Source: Cycas panzhihuaensis (taxonomy: Eukaryota; Cycadophyta). From it: DNA of 64,000 bases. The number at the start of each line of letters is the position of its first letter. The stretch's first letter is position 1. The position numbers were made by a program, and so were the translations under genes. The stretch lies in the NCBI GenBank assembly GCA_023213395.1, contig CM041465.1, forward strand, positions 242,303,741 through 242,367,740. Reading direction: 5' to 3'. The notes under the pieces are model-generated. The model had not been told where the DNA came from, searched no databases, and saw only the letters and a program-made list of their open reading frames with translations. Positions 44,446 to 56,430 of the stretch are shown here, piece after piece.

Positions 44446-45060
44446 ATACAATATCTCCATACCACTCACTGTTGGTAAGCGAATGAGGAGGAGAATCCTA
44501 AATGGTCAGGATAGGCTTGTTAGGGAGAGAATCGTCAATGAGAACATTGAAAGGGTTTGAGATAGGGGTGTCGATGAGTTGCTCAGCCACCACCATCCCC
44601 TTCTTTGACTTTCTGTTAATGATTTGGAGGTCAAATTCTTAGAGGAGGACAGTCCATTTTCTAGTCCTACCTGTTAGGTCAGGTCAGGTGAGAAAATATC
44701 ATAGGGGATTAGATTGGACGATCACCCGAGTAGTATTCCTAAGCAACTAGTGCCCGAACTTCTTGGTTATATGTACCAAGGAGAGACACTCCTTCTCAGC
44801 AGGGGAGTAGTTAAGTTTGATAGCCACGAGAGTGTGACTGATGAAGTAAATGGCCCTTTTGGTTCTTGAATCATCCTCCTAGGCTAACATAGTGCCCAAG
44901 GACTCATCGGTAGCTAAAGTATAAAGAATGAACAACCTAAGGACTCATCGGTAGCTAAAGTATAAAGAATGAACAACCTATCAAAGAGAGGGGGCGCCAA
45001 TGTCAAGCCGAAAGTAAGAGCTTCCTTCAGCTCTTTGAAGGCTTTCTAGGCCTTTAAAGA
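44446..45060 (-). pseudogene. gypsy-type RNase H and connection, element B
   Basis: LAPPLFDRLFILYTLATDES then LGTMLA-stop-EDD, KRAIYFISHTL, PAEKECLSLVHITKKF and, after stops, LQIINRKSKKGMVVAEQL. The pattern equals that of D (348-1000). A perfect 41-bp duplication (44,899-44,980) breaks the frame inside the first block. This is the first of two RNase H domains of the element; the second is at 38.9-39.3 kb. Confidence 0.85.
44899..44980. repeat. Perfect 41-bp tandem duplication in RNase H
   Basis: AGGACTCATCGGTAGCTAAA...CAACCTA occurs at 44,899-44,939 and again at 44,940-44,980 without a difference. It shifts the frame and must be recent compared with the element's age. Confidence 0.96.
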
Positions 45061-46068
45061 CCAAATGAATGGGGCTCCCTTCTTTAACAGGTTAGTAAGA
45101 GGTTTGGCATTTATGATAAAATTCGCCAAGAAATGCCTAAGAAATCCAAGTCTACCTAAGAACGACTTGATCTATTGTTGGGTTTTAGGAGGCAGTATGC
45201 TAAGGATGGCCTTGACCTTATCAGGGTCGATTTGGATCCCTTGCTTTGACACAAGGAAACTAAGAAGTTTTCCAATTATCATGGTAAACACACATTTAAG
45301 TAGGTTGAGGCTCACATGGTATTTACGACATCATGTGAAGATGGCTCATAAATCTAAAGGATGATGGGCTCTAATGCTTGAGAGACCCATCATATCGTCC
45401 ATGAGAAGCTCTAAAGATTTGTTGATAAGGTTGTGAAAAATGAACTGCATCACCCTTTAATAGGTGGCACTTATATTCTTTAACCCAAAGTGCATCACCT
45501 TATAGGCAAAGGTGCCCCATGGGATAGTGAAGGTTATCTTATGATGGTCTTTGAGAGAAATCTGAATTTGGTTGTAGCTAGAGAAACCATCCATTAAGGA
45601 CATGACATCAAAATGGGCAGTTCAATCAATGATTTGATCAATGAAGGGAAGTGGGTAGTTGTCCTTAGGACACACATTGTTGATATCTCATAAATCAACA
45701 CATATCTGAATTATCCCATTCTTTTTGGTAATGGGAATAATATTAGACACCCACTTAGGGTAGTCCATGGAAGTGATCAACCCTACGTTTAGGAGTTTCT
45801 CAACTTCCATCTTGACAGTAACTGAAAGCTTAGAATGAAGAGGGTGCTACTTTTAATACACAGGGTGAGCACGTAGGATAGTGGTGAGGTTGTGGGTAAT
45901 GGTTGAAGGGTCTATCCCCTTTATATCAGAATAGTCCCATGCGAAGACATCTCGAAACTCCTGGAATAGAAGTGTGTACTCTCTCATTTCATTAGGAGAG
46001 CATTCTGCTTCCACCTTAATGACTTTACCTAAGGTGAGGACTATGTCCTGGGTTTCCCCCATGCACAT
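45061..46068 (-). pseudogene. Ty3/gypsy reverse transcriptase, element B
   Basis: From the right: EYTLLFQEFRDVFAWDYSDI and KGIDPSTITHNL (N-terminal approach), VEKLLNVGLI, PKWVSNIIPITKKNG, CVDLRDINNVCPKDNYPLPF, VMSLMDGFSSYNQI, WGTFAYKVMHFGLKN, LLMDDMMG, KYHVSLNLLKCVF, LVSKQGIQIDPDKV and SFLGRLGFLRHF. The catalytic box is L-M-D-D instead of Y-V-D-D. Nearly all motifs are present, split by a few stops. This is the best gypsy RT in the window. Confidence 0.9.
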
Positions 46069-46079
46069 GGCATTCCCCT

Positions 46080-46860
46080 CCTTGAAGTGAAAGGGGATCA
46101 GTCAACCAGAAGGGGCAAAATAGGAGATAAAATTGGGTCAGCAAGTGAAGACCCAATAATTAGGACCTTCTAGTGACCAAGCTTATGATTACCAGAAGGG
46201 AGATCAGGCGCAAAGCCCACCAAATGCTCAAGTAGAACCCCGTCATCCTCAAAGTAGTCCACCCCATGGATGACCACACTTCAAGAAGATGAGGAGAGAG
46301 GGGAAGTAGAAGCAGCAGGACCATGGTGGTTGACACACCGCTCGACATACTCAAAGGACTCTCTAGAAGAGTAAAAAAAAGGTCCCCTATGAGGGACAAT
46401 AAGAGGCTCCCCGTCTTCATTACCTATAGGGGGTAATAAAGGGGAAGACTCAAGGATTGCCTAATCAATAGGAGCAATGACATGAGACATAGGGGAACAA
46501 TTAGTTTCTTTAATAATAGGGGTTTTAGATCAGGACTTGGAACAAAGGAAGTGCACCGTACTCCTGCCTAGGAGGGAGATGGGATGAGGGGAATCCTCAT
46601 CCTCACCATGGACTCATCATCGTTAAGTATGACGAGGTACCCATAGCTTTCGACACCAATAGGGGAAAATCATGTGAGGTTGGAAGAAGAAGATGAAGGG
46701 TCTTCTTCCAAAGGGGATAGATAAGGGATGTCAATGGAGCAAGTAGAGGCATAGGTAGAAAGGTCCTTGTCACCCTTTGCTTAGCCATGAATCACTTAAC
46801 GAGATTGGCGAGGTTGCTTAGTAGGAGGAGGCTCCCGAGAGATAACCTTCATTCACCCCT
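46080..46860 (-). pseudogene. Protease-to-RT linker, element B
   Basis: Ser/Pro/acidic-rich pieces match the A linker (22,861-23,667), including the DDG/HPWG and GNEDGEPLI type segments. No fold is recognised. Confidence 0.6.
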
Positions 46861-46869
46861 CATGAATGA

Positions 46870-47200
46870 ACTTAAGTTATCCCCATTGGGATGAGCACAC
46901 AGCTCCCATTTGGTTGAGCCATAGGCGTTCCAACAAAATATTGTTGTCGACGTCGACATCGAGAAATACAATATTGGTGACGATAGTCTTATCCTCAAGA
47001 GTAAGGGGGATGGACACTAATCCCAAGGGTGTCTTTTCACTACCATCATAGCCTTGAAACTGCCATGGAACTAGCTCCAAGGCTAATATGACAAGCTCTT
47101 ACATGATGTGCAAGGGCATGGCATTAACAAAAGAACCATTATTGATAATAGTTCTGCGTAAAGTACAATCAGGAGTATCAATGGTTATGGTAAAAGGGAA
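46870..47200 (-). pseudogene. Retropepsin-like protease, element B
   Basis: The active-site place reads TIINNGSFVNAMP (A: VVDNGSSINTMP), so Asp has become Asn. The C-terminal half is open for 67 codons: GYDGSEKTPLGLVSIPLTLE, then NNILLERLWLNQMGAV, the closing I-L-G-R-x-W-L-x-x-M-G-A block. Inactive. Confidence 0.82.
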
Positions 47201-47990
47201 GTGCCATTAGTATTCTCTTTCACTACAAAGAGGAAGATCCTTAAGATCAAAAGAGATTATGGGTTCGTGACTTAGGGTGACACCTAAGGCATGAACGAAT
47301 GCATCACCTAATCCTAAGGCTTCCAGAAGAAGCATACGCTATTTGGGATAGCTCCTCAAGATGTCCATTATAGATAATTCGACAGCCACGGTATGAAATC
47401 ATTGATGACAGAGAAAGGCTTCCTCTTCATGGTGGGTTGGGGAACCCTTCAAAAGTTGTAATGATCGGGGCACACGAGAATAGTCTTGGGGAGTGCAGGG
47501 ACTTCCAGAAGAGAGGTCTCCAGAAGAGAGTTAAGGTGAGGTGTAGATGAAGAGGCATCATTCATCTCTTTGACTACTTGAGACCGGGTTAGGGCATATA
47601 ATGGAGTAGTCTCAAGCATTTGAATGACCTTCTTTCCCTTGTTTCAGGATCGTGAAAGTAAAGGAGTACGATGGTCAGGAGAACCCAAGGAAGAGGATGG
47701 ATTCCTCGTACCTTTCCCTTTAGCTTGTGAAGGGCAAGGGTTTGGGGATCTTCCTTGGTTTCGTCTATTCTTTTGTTAGTGATTGTGATCATGTTCCCCA
47801 TGTTTAGGGAAGGGATCTCTATGGATGGGCTGGTCTAGGTTAGGCCTAGATGCCTGTTTGGGGGAAGAGTCACGCTATAGGGCAACTCTTGGGTGCTAGG
47901 CCTGGTACTGTGAATCTTCATGGAAGCATTCTCTATGTATGGAGCACCACTTCTTTTTAAGGGAGGAATTAGGTTTCCTTGCTTGAGAAG
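47201..47990 (-). pseudogene. gag zinc-knuckle region and spacer, element B
   Basis: KKWCSIHRECFHEDSQYQA near 47,940 is the Cys/His motif shared with A, its last Cys changed to Tyr. The spacer toward protease is colinear with A 24,022-24,740 but more broken. Confidence 0.65.
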
Positions 47991-48246
47991 ACTGGGTGTT
48001 ACCACCCTTAGAAGGAGTAACTTGGGAATCCTGGTAGACTGTCTTATGCGTTATAGGGGATGAAAAAGCTTGGAGCTTGAGCTCTTTCATAGTACATTTG
48101 AATGAATGTATGGCCAAAGTGAGAGGATCTAAGGTCTTCTCTGTAGGATGGGAAGAAGCCCTAGCAGGCCACTGGGTTTTGGTCTCTCAAGGTAGGGGAG
48201 GTACCTCATGTCGTTGTGAGGGCTTTAGAGGTTTCTTGAGTCCAGC

Positions 48247-48531
48247 TTAGATCTCAATAGCCTTAAGCACCAAGCACTTCACTATAGTGGAGTCACATGT
48301 AGTTGTCCCCATCTTAAGGACTTCGACATGGACTTCTGGGTGAAGGGTCTTGATAAAGAGGTCCCTCTTCAATTTCTCAGGCAGAGTCACCTTAGTGGAA
48401 TGAAGGAGGTCATAAAAACGTGTCATAAAGTCACTATTCGTTTCATTGTGACCTTGTTTAAGAGATAAAAGGGATTTCATCCCACTCTCTAATGGATGGG
48501 CTATGTCAAAGTAGATGACGAATTCATCCAC
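48247..48531 (-). pseudogene. gag capsid-like domain, element B
   Basis: YFDIAHPLESGMKSLLSLKQ, then NSDFMTRFYDLLHSTKV, LPEKLKRDLFIKTLHPEVHV and EVLKMGTTTCDSTIVKCLVL. The 94-codon frame parallels A's gag core closely. Confidence 0.88.
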
Positions 48532-48539
48532 GAGCTATT

Positions 48540-50010
48540 GGAATAAAAAAATAGAATGTACAGGTAGGCAATAAAACCACTTGAGGGCATCACCTTAAAG
48601 GGATCCCCAAAAAAGTTTCATAAGAATATGATCGTAGGCCTAGTAGTCGATGCATGCCATAGAAAAGCTATGGGCATGCTCCGTTGGGTCCTGTGACAAA
48701 GTCCCATCAAATTTGGCGACTTTAGGAGGGTGGGACTGTAAGTTAGTTCTTAACACCTTGATAGATAGGGGAGTCAACTTATAGTCCATAAAGGGGCATG
48801 CCCTCGACTGGACCATAGGGTCAACAGAAGCTAGAAAAGATGGTGGGCAGAGTTGCCTGAATCCTCCTTAGAGGGTTTGGTTTGAAAGGGGATGTTATCC
48901 TCCCATCATTTGGTGGGAGGGTACAAATCCCACATTCGAAGAGGCATGCATAGCAATGGATGGGTGTGATGGACCCAACCCTCCTAGAGGGAATGCTCCT
49001 TATTGGAAAGGAGCCTTAGGGAAAATGCCTTGGGAGGGGGCTGGCCCTCCTTGCAAAGGCGCAACATAAGGTGCCATACATGAAAATGAAAAGGAGGGGT
49101 GAGGGACTAAATTTTACCCATATGGGCCACCCATAGGTGGTGCGACCCTATAAGGGTGCAAAGGGTCCACCCCATAAGTAGGAAGGGAGTTCCCTTTACC
49201 GTGCACCCATAATTGAGTGGTGTAACTGGGAGGCACATAGAGAGAAGATTCCCTAGGTTGGTGTTTGGAGTGTGTGGGGGTGGATCCCACATGATTAGAA
49301 GTAGGGGGATACATGGGTCCCTTAGGTCTAGTAGGCAGTGGATAAACAATAGTCAAAGGAGGACTAGTTGTTTGACTAGACAGGGATATGCACAACCTGA
49401 GTTAGGAAGAAATCATGCCCTGGGTGGTCCCCAAGGAACATAAACCATAGGGAGAAGAGGATGAGATGAGAGGTAGGCTCAGGCAAGGGAGACATAGAAG
49501 AAAGAAGCATAACGCTTTGCAAGACGTTCTCGAACCACTTAGGGTATGGTTAGAGATGAGCGGGTTGGAAACATTGGCTTAAGGCTTCTACTACATCAAC
49601 GGGAGGGGTATCTGCTTAATCATAAGAGGTGGATGGAACCTCGTATGAAGCAGACCTCATAGGATGATCCTCGTGAGAGTCACCATTATGGTGGTGAAAC
49701 TCTAGAGGGGATAAAGGCTCTACTTCATGATTAGAGGGATGGTGAGATTGCAGGTGTTGTTGGTCACTTGGATAAAAGATAGGATCTTTACTCCTTGGTG
49801 GCCCCTTGGAAGGAAGTAGAGTGCTCGAGAGACTCTGACACATAAGCAGGGTATGCCCAATCTGAAAGAGATCCCTCCATAATCGAATTGGGATCTGATG
49901 TAGGAAGGGAGTAATATGAGGGGTCTTCCAACAGCAGAGGTAAACCTCGTAAGCGATGTGAGAATTGTCGCATGCAAGTTCTACCTATGGGTTGGAAGAA
50001 AGGAGAAACA
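48540..50010 (-). pseudogene. gag N-terminal Pro-rich region, element B (sense orientation)
   Basis: The frame 49,114-49,395 holds WVHGKGNSLPTYGVDPLHPY in the same orientation as the rest of gag. Further right come DTPPVDVVEALSQCF and, near 49,900-49,970, an Arg/Leu-rich frame close to the expected gag start. This copy gives the uninverted arrangement against which A is judged. Plus-strand frames here (49,213-49,443) are shadows. Confidence 0.65.
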
Positions 50011-50114
50011 AAGTAGTGTGTACGTTGGGGGCTACCCAACAAAACCAAAAGGGAAATCTACCAAGAAGGAATAACACCAATAGGAGGGGGGAAGAATGAT
50101 TCCCTTACTGGCGG

Positions 50115-50133
50115 GTCCCCAGTATGGTCACCA
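50115..50133 (-). other. Primer-binding site, element B
   Basis: TGGTGACCATACTGGGGAC on the minus strand, one base from the LTR edge at 50,135. It is the cleanest of the four copies. Confidence 0.78.
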
Positions 50134-50134
50134 A

Positions 50135-51717
50135 TGGAATCATGTTTATGGGATAGTAACCATAATTAGTTAGGATTAGGTTAGTTAATAGAGAGCTCCA
50201 GAATATAGAGTCAGTCCAATAAGTAAGAGAAATCACCCACACAGGGCATCTGTACATCAGAATGCAAGTTTAGGACCCATGAATGGGACACAACTCCTTT
50301 TTGGGTAACTCAATTTTTGGTTTTAAAGGTAGCAGGAGCAAGGGATATCCTTGGTTTCCCGAGTAACCTCAAGACATAGGTCATCCCACCCTTGGATGGC
50401 TAGAAGGGAAGGGCAAGACCAAACGAGGGAAGGGTACGAAAGCCTCCAATGCACACACCTTTATTCACAAAAACTGCCTTAGCTCCTTTCTCTCACCCTT
50501 TTAGGACCTCTCCTTACAGCCTCCTTGGAGAAACTAGGAGAGAGCAAGAAGGTAGGGTGGATAGATAAGGAATGGTAGAGGGGATGCCTCTTATATTTGA
50601 TAGGAAAAACTTGTGAATAGAAAGATATACAAGGTATCCTAATCTCTTTTAGGGGGACTAAAAGGAACAAAATGAAATACACATGAAGTAGTACCTACTA
50701 TGGGCAGATTGGTGATAGATCTACTAGAGAAAATAGTAGAAGAAGGTAGTCCTATGAGGTTTGCAGGTGGATTCCTGCATAGGCTGTGAAATCTAAAGGA
50801 GAACTTGGTGAAACCTTATGCTTGTGCATGGAAGTGAGGCTTGGAGCACATCCTTACTTAGAGAAGCTTTATCTCAAGCATGTTGCCATGGATCTTAGCT
50901 AGAGAAGATAGATCTTAGGCTAGGACATAGGTATGTTAGATATTGCAGGGTACTCCTGTAGAAAATCACTTGTAAAAATAGAAGAGAAGAGGAGAATAAA
51001 TGGAAGAAGAGAGGGAAAATAAAGTCTTTTTAGGTTTTATACATAACCCTATCTTAATTAGATGATTAGGATTAGGCTGACTTGGGGTATGGCTTAACCA
51101 TGTGGCAATTTTGTGAAAAATATAAAATTTACCATGATAGATTTAAAAAAATGATCTGGGATAGTCGCCCTGAAGTTTACTATGGTGCGGTGACAGAATG
51201 CAAAATAGAAGGAAAAAAGAGAGCTGAGAGCCCTAAAAGAGGGTACCCCAGGCCTAGGAGGGGTTGAACACCCTATCTAGGTGGATGGGGACAGTCATAG
51301 TGAGGAAATGACCTAGACTGGATGGGGCATTAGAGAGATAGGGTTCCCAAGAAGTTGGCAATTGGATAAAAGATGCCGATCACTCCTAGCGAGGGGCTAG
51401 GAGCTGTGATATGGTGATGAGGGTGTGAATGGATTACATGGGCTAGTTGACACTTGAGACAGCATGGAGGTGCACAGGAGGGTTATGGAATGCCATGGGG
51501 ATGCATGTCCCATAATCATCATAGGTTAGAATAGTGTCAGGCAATATGATCAAGCAGTGGATACAAGATGATTACTCAAATGTATCAATCAGTCATGCAA
51601 TGAAAATATATGCTTTGATTTACCTTTCTAAAGAAGTAACAAAGGAAAAGGCTAGAAGCATGCATGCACTTACCTAAGTTAACTTGCTAAAAACCCATTC
51701 CCAGTAGTCAAGAAATA
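50135..51717 (-). repeat. 5' LTR of element B (right), internally deleted
   Basis: It starts TGGAATCATGTTTATGGG and ends CAAGAAATA, and matches the left LTR at both ends. Between about 50,430 and 50,470 it jumps over some 1.57 kb of the left LTR (about 35,515-37,090). A short island resembling left-LTR 36,706-36,735 (CACACACCTYTA) remains at the joint. The TATA box is kept at 51,035-51,041. Confidence 0.9.
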
Positions 51718-51722
51718 GATTC
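51718..51722. repeat. Target site duplication of element B, right
   Basis: GATTC directly after the right LTR, pairing with 35,215-35,219. Confidence 0.88.
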
Positions 51723-52066
51723 TAACAAAACACAAGCTCATAAAGGGTGAAAAAGATAAAGACCACCATTCTTAATAGTATGAATGATGCTCTCTCAATT
51801 ATCCATGTATTACATATAAGCATGTGGTGTGCTTTAGTTGGATCTAGATCAACTATCTCCTAATTAACAATATATTTCCTATGTTTCAAGTCTAAGCTAA
51901 GAGACAAGAAGCTTAAAAGAACCTAAGGGACCATCTTTTACAACTCCTAATAAGGAGTCTCCACCTAATTATTCTATTTAATTTAGATAGGAATGAAATA
52001 ATAAAAGGCTAGGATGTGAAGGGGGTGATTGAATCCACTAGCCTATACAATCAAATGGAGGAGTTC
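51723..52066 (-). repeat. 5' LTR of element C, part 2
   Basis: Continues the DNA interrupted by B. Blocks AAGGGACCATCTTTT...AAGGAGTCT and GATTGAATCCACTAGCCTATAC match the D LTR near 6,220-6,260 and 6,715-6,740. It is cut by the copia LTR at about 52,067. Confidence 0.65.
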
Positions 52067-52240
52067 TATACAGATATATCTAAAGTTTCTTGTAAGGTCA
52101 TGTATTATTACTCCCTTTCACCCTCAGAATGATAAGTGGAACAATCTCATTAACTGGTTACCATTTGTACCATAAACTTTGAATTGTATTTATACATTTT
52201 TAAATGATCAATAAAGATATAGGAGAGAATTCTTTTGATA
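52067..52240 (+). repeat. 5' LTR of copia element E
   Basis: ATATCTAAAGTTTCTTGTAAGG through AGGAGAGAATTCTTTTGATA matches 57,135-57,300. It lacks about 35 bases near its start that the right LTR has. It ends TA where CA is expected. Confidence 0.8.
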
Positions 52241-52252
52241 TGGTATCAAAGC
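52241..52252 (+). other. Primer-binding site for initiator Met tRNA, element E
   Basis: TGGTATCAAAGC differs from the copia standard TGGTATCAGAGC by one G-to-A change and directly follows the LTR. Confidence 0.88.
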
Positions 52253-52944
52253 AAGCTATTGACTCCTCTTGCTTATGAGATAATTAGGTATTTGGTAACC
52301 AAAAAGGAGCTTTAGGTCAAGTAAGTTGAAGAGAATTAAAATATTCACTAGACTAAGTCTCAAATAAAGGTTTGTCATCTCCGTATGGAGTAGAGTATAA
52401 ATAGAGTACAAAATCATACAGAATTATACAAATATCAAAAAATCAAAGTTATCAGAATCTCATGAAACTTACCCAAAATATACATTAGAGTCTTCTCAAC
52501 ATTTTTGTCTTTAGGACCGACGCCATTTGAATCCATTTTGAAGGACCTTTGGCTAATTCTATAAGTGCACAAGTTTGGAGGCGTTCCTCTTCAAATTTTC
52601 TCAAAAATCTAGCTTGAATCCTAGGTATTAAGTACCTAAATTCTCTCTCACTATAAATCAAAGAGATTGAATCCTATTTTATCAATATTCTTCTTAGTTT
52701 TGAGGGTTTTTTTATCATTTTCTCTAAAATCCTAGGGGCGCAGCTTTGCACATTAATAGTGTCATTTCTCTCAGACCTGAGAGGGTTTTGGAAAAATAAC
52801 AACAAATTCAGACACCCATTTTCAAGATCTATCAATTGGCGACTTACTTTTTTCCATCCAATCACTTTGAGTTTCATACAAAAATCCATACAATCATATA
52901 TACAGTTATACAGCCTTGTCAGAAATTAAATTTTGTGGTTAATC

Positions 52945-53800
52945 ATGGCCTCCTTTATTAAATCCTTGCATGAGAATGACAAATTAACTAAAATAAATTT
53001 CTATATTTACAAAATCAAGATAGAAGGTCTCTTAGGAACCAAGCATGCTTGGAAAATTACCACTGGTGATGGAAAACAACCCTCTGATATAGTTAATTTG
53101 TTAAATTAGGAGGAAAGGAATAACACTACTCTTTCTATGCTTAAACTTTCAATCTCTAATTCTCTACTAGTCTATGTGGATGGTGTTGAAAGCACTCATA
53201 AAATCTAGAAAACAATGTCCTCCATGTTTTGTCAAAAATGAAGTTAGAATTATTGCCCTAAGAAAAGAACTCTATAAGCTCAAAATGAAAGAAGGTCAAA
53301 CTATATCAAACTTCATAGCTAAATTGACTAATGTTAAAATTGCACTTCTCATAGCTAGAGACAAAATAACTAACACTGAATTAGTACATCTTATGCTTAA
53401 CAAATTACCAAAGTCATTTGATAACATGGTAAACATGCTGATAGGAGGAGGGCAAACTACTATGATAAACTTTGATGTTCTTATAGGTCATATGCTCATT
53501 CAAGAGCAAAGGAATCAGAGACATGAAGAAGACATAGAGATTGAAGAAGCCCTTATGACTAAACTCCACTTGGGAGGTCAAGGATGAGGATAATATAATC
53601 ACAAAATATAAGAAAGAACAACAATAGGCTATAGATGTCATTAGAATGAAGGAAGATGACGATGATGGATGATCCTTAATCCACCACGTGATGAAAGAGT
53701 CTACTTCAATTGCGGTAAACTAGGCCATTTTTTGAGTAGCTATAAAGCCTTTGATGTTTGCTACTATTATAGACAAACAAGTCACTTTCCATACCAATGT
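52945..53800 (+). pseudogene. copia gag with two degenerate zinc knuckles, element E
   Basis: Start ATG at 52,945 gives MASFIKSLHENDKLTKINFY, then KIEGLLGTKHAWKITTGDG. After stops comes the 53,174-53,587 frame with REL-like YKLKMKEGQTISNFIAKLTN and HLMLNKLPKSFDNMV. The knuckles read YFNCGKLGHFLSSY and CYYYRQTSHFPYQC; expected Cys are Tyr at three places, each a G-to-A change. The 0.7-kb leader before the ATG has no other gene. Confidence 0.85.
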
Positions 53801-53879
53801 CACCATAAGGGTTGAAATTCAAAAAGGGAAGCAAGTGACGAGAAATTATGGTAGAGAACAAGATACAATAGAAGAAGAA

Positions 53880-54125
53880 GTTAGAATAGCCTTTATAGCA
53901 GTGTTACCAACAAGTGTCAGTGCTTTAAAAAATTGGTATATTGATTCAGGAGCTTCACATCACATGGTAGAAATTGAAGAATGGTTTGAAATCATCAAAC
54001 CATATGATCTTAATAAATCTATGGAATTAGGGGATAATTTTCCTTTTCATATAAAGGGAATAGGCCAAATTGCCATGGAAATTTATGGAAATGTTCAGTG
54101 GATAGGTAATGTTTTCTGGTACTAG
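53880..54125 (+). pseudogene. copia protease, element E
   Basis: NWYIDSGASHHMVEIEEWFE has the intact D-S-G-A active site with its leading Trp, followed by KSMELGDNFPFHIKGIGQIA. The frame is open from about 53,751 to 54,125, one of the cleaner pieces of E. Confidence 0.88.
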
Positions 54126-55330
54126 GGATAAAAAAATATCTTCTGTTAGTGTCCCAATTGAGTGAAAAGAAACTAAGGATAGTATTTGATGAGAACAACC
54201 ATTACTACATTTTAGAAATAAAAAGAATGGTGTTGTAATAGCTAAGGGAGAAAATTGTAATAGGTTTTATAAGCTTCTCTTTACTCTTGTGATGCCTAAT
54301 AAAGGACCCACAAAATCCCCTTCTGATGTAAATTCACTTACTATGACCATCAATGATACTAATGAAATGTGGCATTTGAAGTATGGTCATATCTCCCATG
54401 ATAGATTAGAAAAACTAAAAAAAATAAACATGGTGAATGCATTGCTTGATATTTCATTTAACTCATTTATTTGCAAAAGTTGTATGATGGGGAAACAACA
54501 TAGGATTCTATTTTCAAAAAGCACATGACATGCACAAGATAAACTAGATCTAATTCATACTAATCTATGTGGTTCGTTCACACCAGTTTCAATAAATGGA
54601 GTAAGGTATTTTTTAACTTTCATTGATGACTTCTCTAGAAAAACATGGGTGTATTTTTTGTCTAACAAATCTGAGACATTCGATTATTTCAAAGAATTCA
54701 AAGCTAAAGTAGAACTAGAAATCAACAAGAAAATTAAATGCATTCACTCAAATGGAGGAGGTGAGTTCATATCCAATGAATTTATTCATTTCTATAAAAT
54801 GCATGGAATTTACAGACAAGTCACAACTCTGTATACACCTCAATCAAACAGGGTAGAAGAAAGAATGAATAGAATAATTGTAGAAATGGCTTAATGTATG
54901 TTAAATGATAGTGAAGTCACAAAGAAATATTGGGCAGAGGCTGTAAACATATCTATGTACTTGATTAACAGGAGTCAAACTCAATCATTGGATGAAGTAA
55001 CACCATAAGAGGCATGGATAGGCCATAAGTCAGATGTAAGTCATCTTAAGATTTTTGGCTACAAAGCATATGTATACATTCTTGATAAGAAAAGAACCAA
55101 GTTAGATAACAAAAGCATAGAATATATAATGGTTGGGTATAGCAGTCGATCAAAAGCATATCATTGACTTGATCTAAAGATAAATAAACTTTATGTAAGT
55201 AGAGATATAATATTTGATAAAAAGAAAAGACTCATTGGAGCTATTCATCAAGAAATAAACGTTGGTGATCAAATCCCAAAAAGAGTTCAACTAGAAGATA
55301 AATCAGACATCACATTTGATAGTATTGAAA
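54126..55330 (+). pseudogene. copia integrase, element E
   Basis: MWHLKYGHISHDRLEKLKKI and FICKSCMMGKQHR give the H-H-C-C finger. The core reads LDLIHTNLCGSFTP, TFIDDFSRKTWVYFLSNKSE, CIHSNGGGEFISNEF and PQSNRVEERMNRIIVEMA. The first two catalytic Asp are Asn (HTN, HSN); Glu remains. The C-terminal part reads KIFGYKAYVYI and LYVSRDIIFD. It is dead by substitution as well as by stops. Confidence 0.88.
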
Positions 55331-56430
55331 TAGAAAGTGATATTTTAGATGAGGAATCATCTGATACACAACAATCAAGAGATTCCAGTACTCATCCATC
55401 TGATACACAGCAAGCCAGTGATTCAAGCATTTATTCAAAAGGTAAAGAAACAAGATAACCATAGGAATAAATGTCCAAAAGAATACCAAAGTGATATCTC
55501 AAAACCCTTGAAGAATAAAGAGAGAACTTTTTGAGCATCAAATAAGTTTCTAGAAATTGTAAGCCCTATTTTGCTCTGTTGAACCAAATACTTATAAAGA
55601 AGCAAGCAACTTTCAAGTTTGGATAGTAGAAATAAAGGCCATTTATAAAAATGAAACATAGGATCTAGTAACACCTCCTAAAGATAAACCCATTATAAAT
55701 TGTAAGTGGGTATATAAAGTTAAAGAAAAACAAATCAGTGAAATCAAGAAATACAAAGCAAGACTAGTAGCAAAAGGCTACACATAAATAACTAGAATTG
55801 ATTATGAAGAAATGTTCTCACTAGTATCCAAGTTGAATACTGTAAGAATAGTAACTGCAATTGCTACTTAGAAAGGATGGAAGATTAATTAGATGGATGT
55901 CAAGAGAGCCTTCCTGAATAGAGACCTATAAGAAGAAGTATAGATGTATTAGCCTGAAGGATATATAAATCCAAGATAAGAAAATATGGTCTATAAACTA
56001 AAAAGGCTTTATATAGACTCAAACAAGTACCAAGAGCCTAGTATGCCAAGTTGGATGTATATCTAACTCAAAATGGCTTCCACAAGTGTGAGTCAAATCA
56101 TAGCTTGTATGTAAAATTTAATAAAGGATTAACATCCATCATAGTGGTATATGTGGATGACATGCTAATCACAGGGGATGATGAAGACTTAATGACATTC
56201 ATCAAGAAGTGATTTGAAAAGGTATTTGAAATGACAGATCTTAAAATGCTACATTATTATCTTAGAATAGAAATTAAACAAAACAATAATTCTATTATTC
56301 TATCTCAATCAAAATATATTAAAAACTTATTAAACAAGTTTAATATGGAAAGTTGTAATAGTGTCACCACTCCAATGGAAACTAGATGTGTTTTAAACAC
56401 TGAACAAGAGGCATAATTAGCTGATACAAC
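55331..56430 (+). pseudogene. copia reverse transcriptase, element E
   Basis: CKWVYKVKEKQISEIKKYKA, RLVAKGYT, YEEMFSLVSKLNTVRIVTAI, MDVKRAFLN, VVYVDDMLITGDDEDLMTFI, DLKMLHYYLRIEI and SQSKYIKNLLNKFNMESCN follow in order with frame shifts. YVDD is intact. TAG at 55,869-55,871 and 55,890-55,892 stand where Gln is usual before KGW and MDV. The part before 55,560 is a weakly conserved linker. Confidence 0.88.

Larger units (their letters stand above)
35220..51717 (-). mobile_element. Complete 16.5-kb Ty3/gypsy (Tat-like) element B
   Basis: LTRs with a matching GATTC duplication enclose primer site, gag, protease, linker, RT, gypsy RNase H, integrase, antisense PMD-like gene, distal RNase H and polypurine tract. 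It is the fullest copy in the window: every expected domain is present, though all carry stops. Relative to A it keeps the pol core and has gag uninverted, but its right LTR has lost about 1.6 kb. It lies inside the LTR of element C. Confidence 0.93.

Noticed and set aside
52062-52066. AGTTC as target duplication of copia E
   Set aside because: The right flank is GAAAG, which does not match; the left LTR edge is uncertain.
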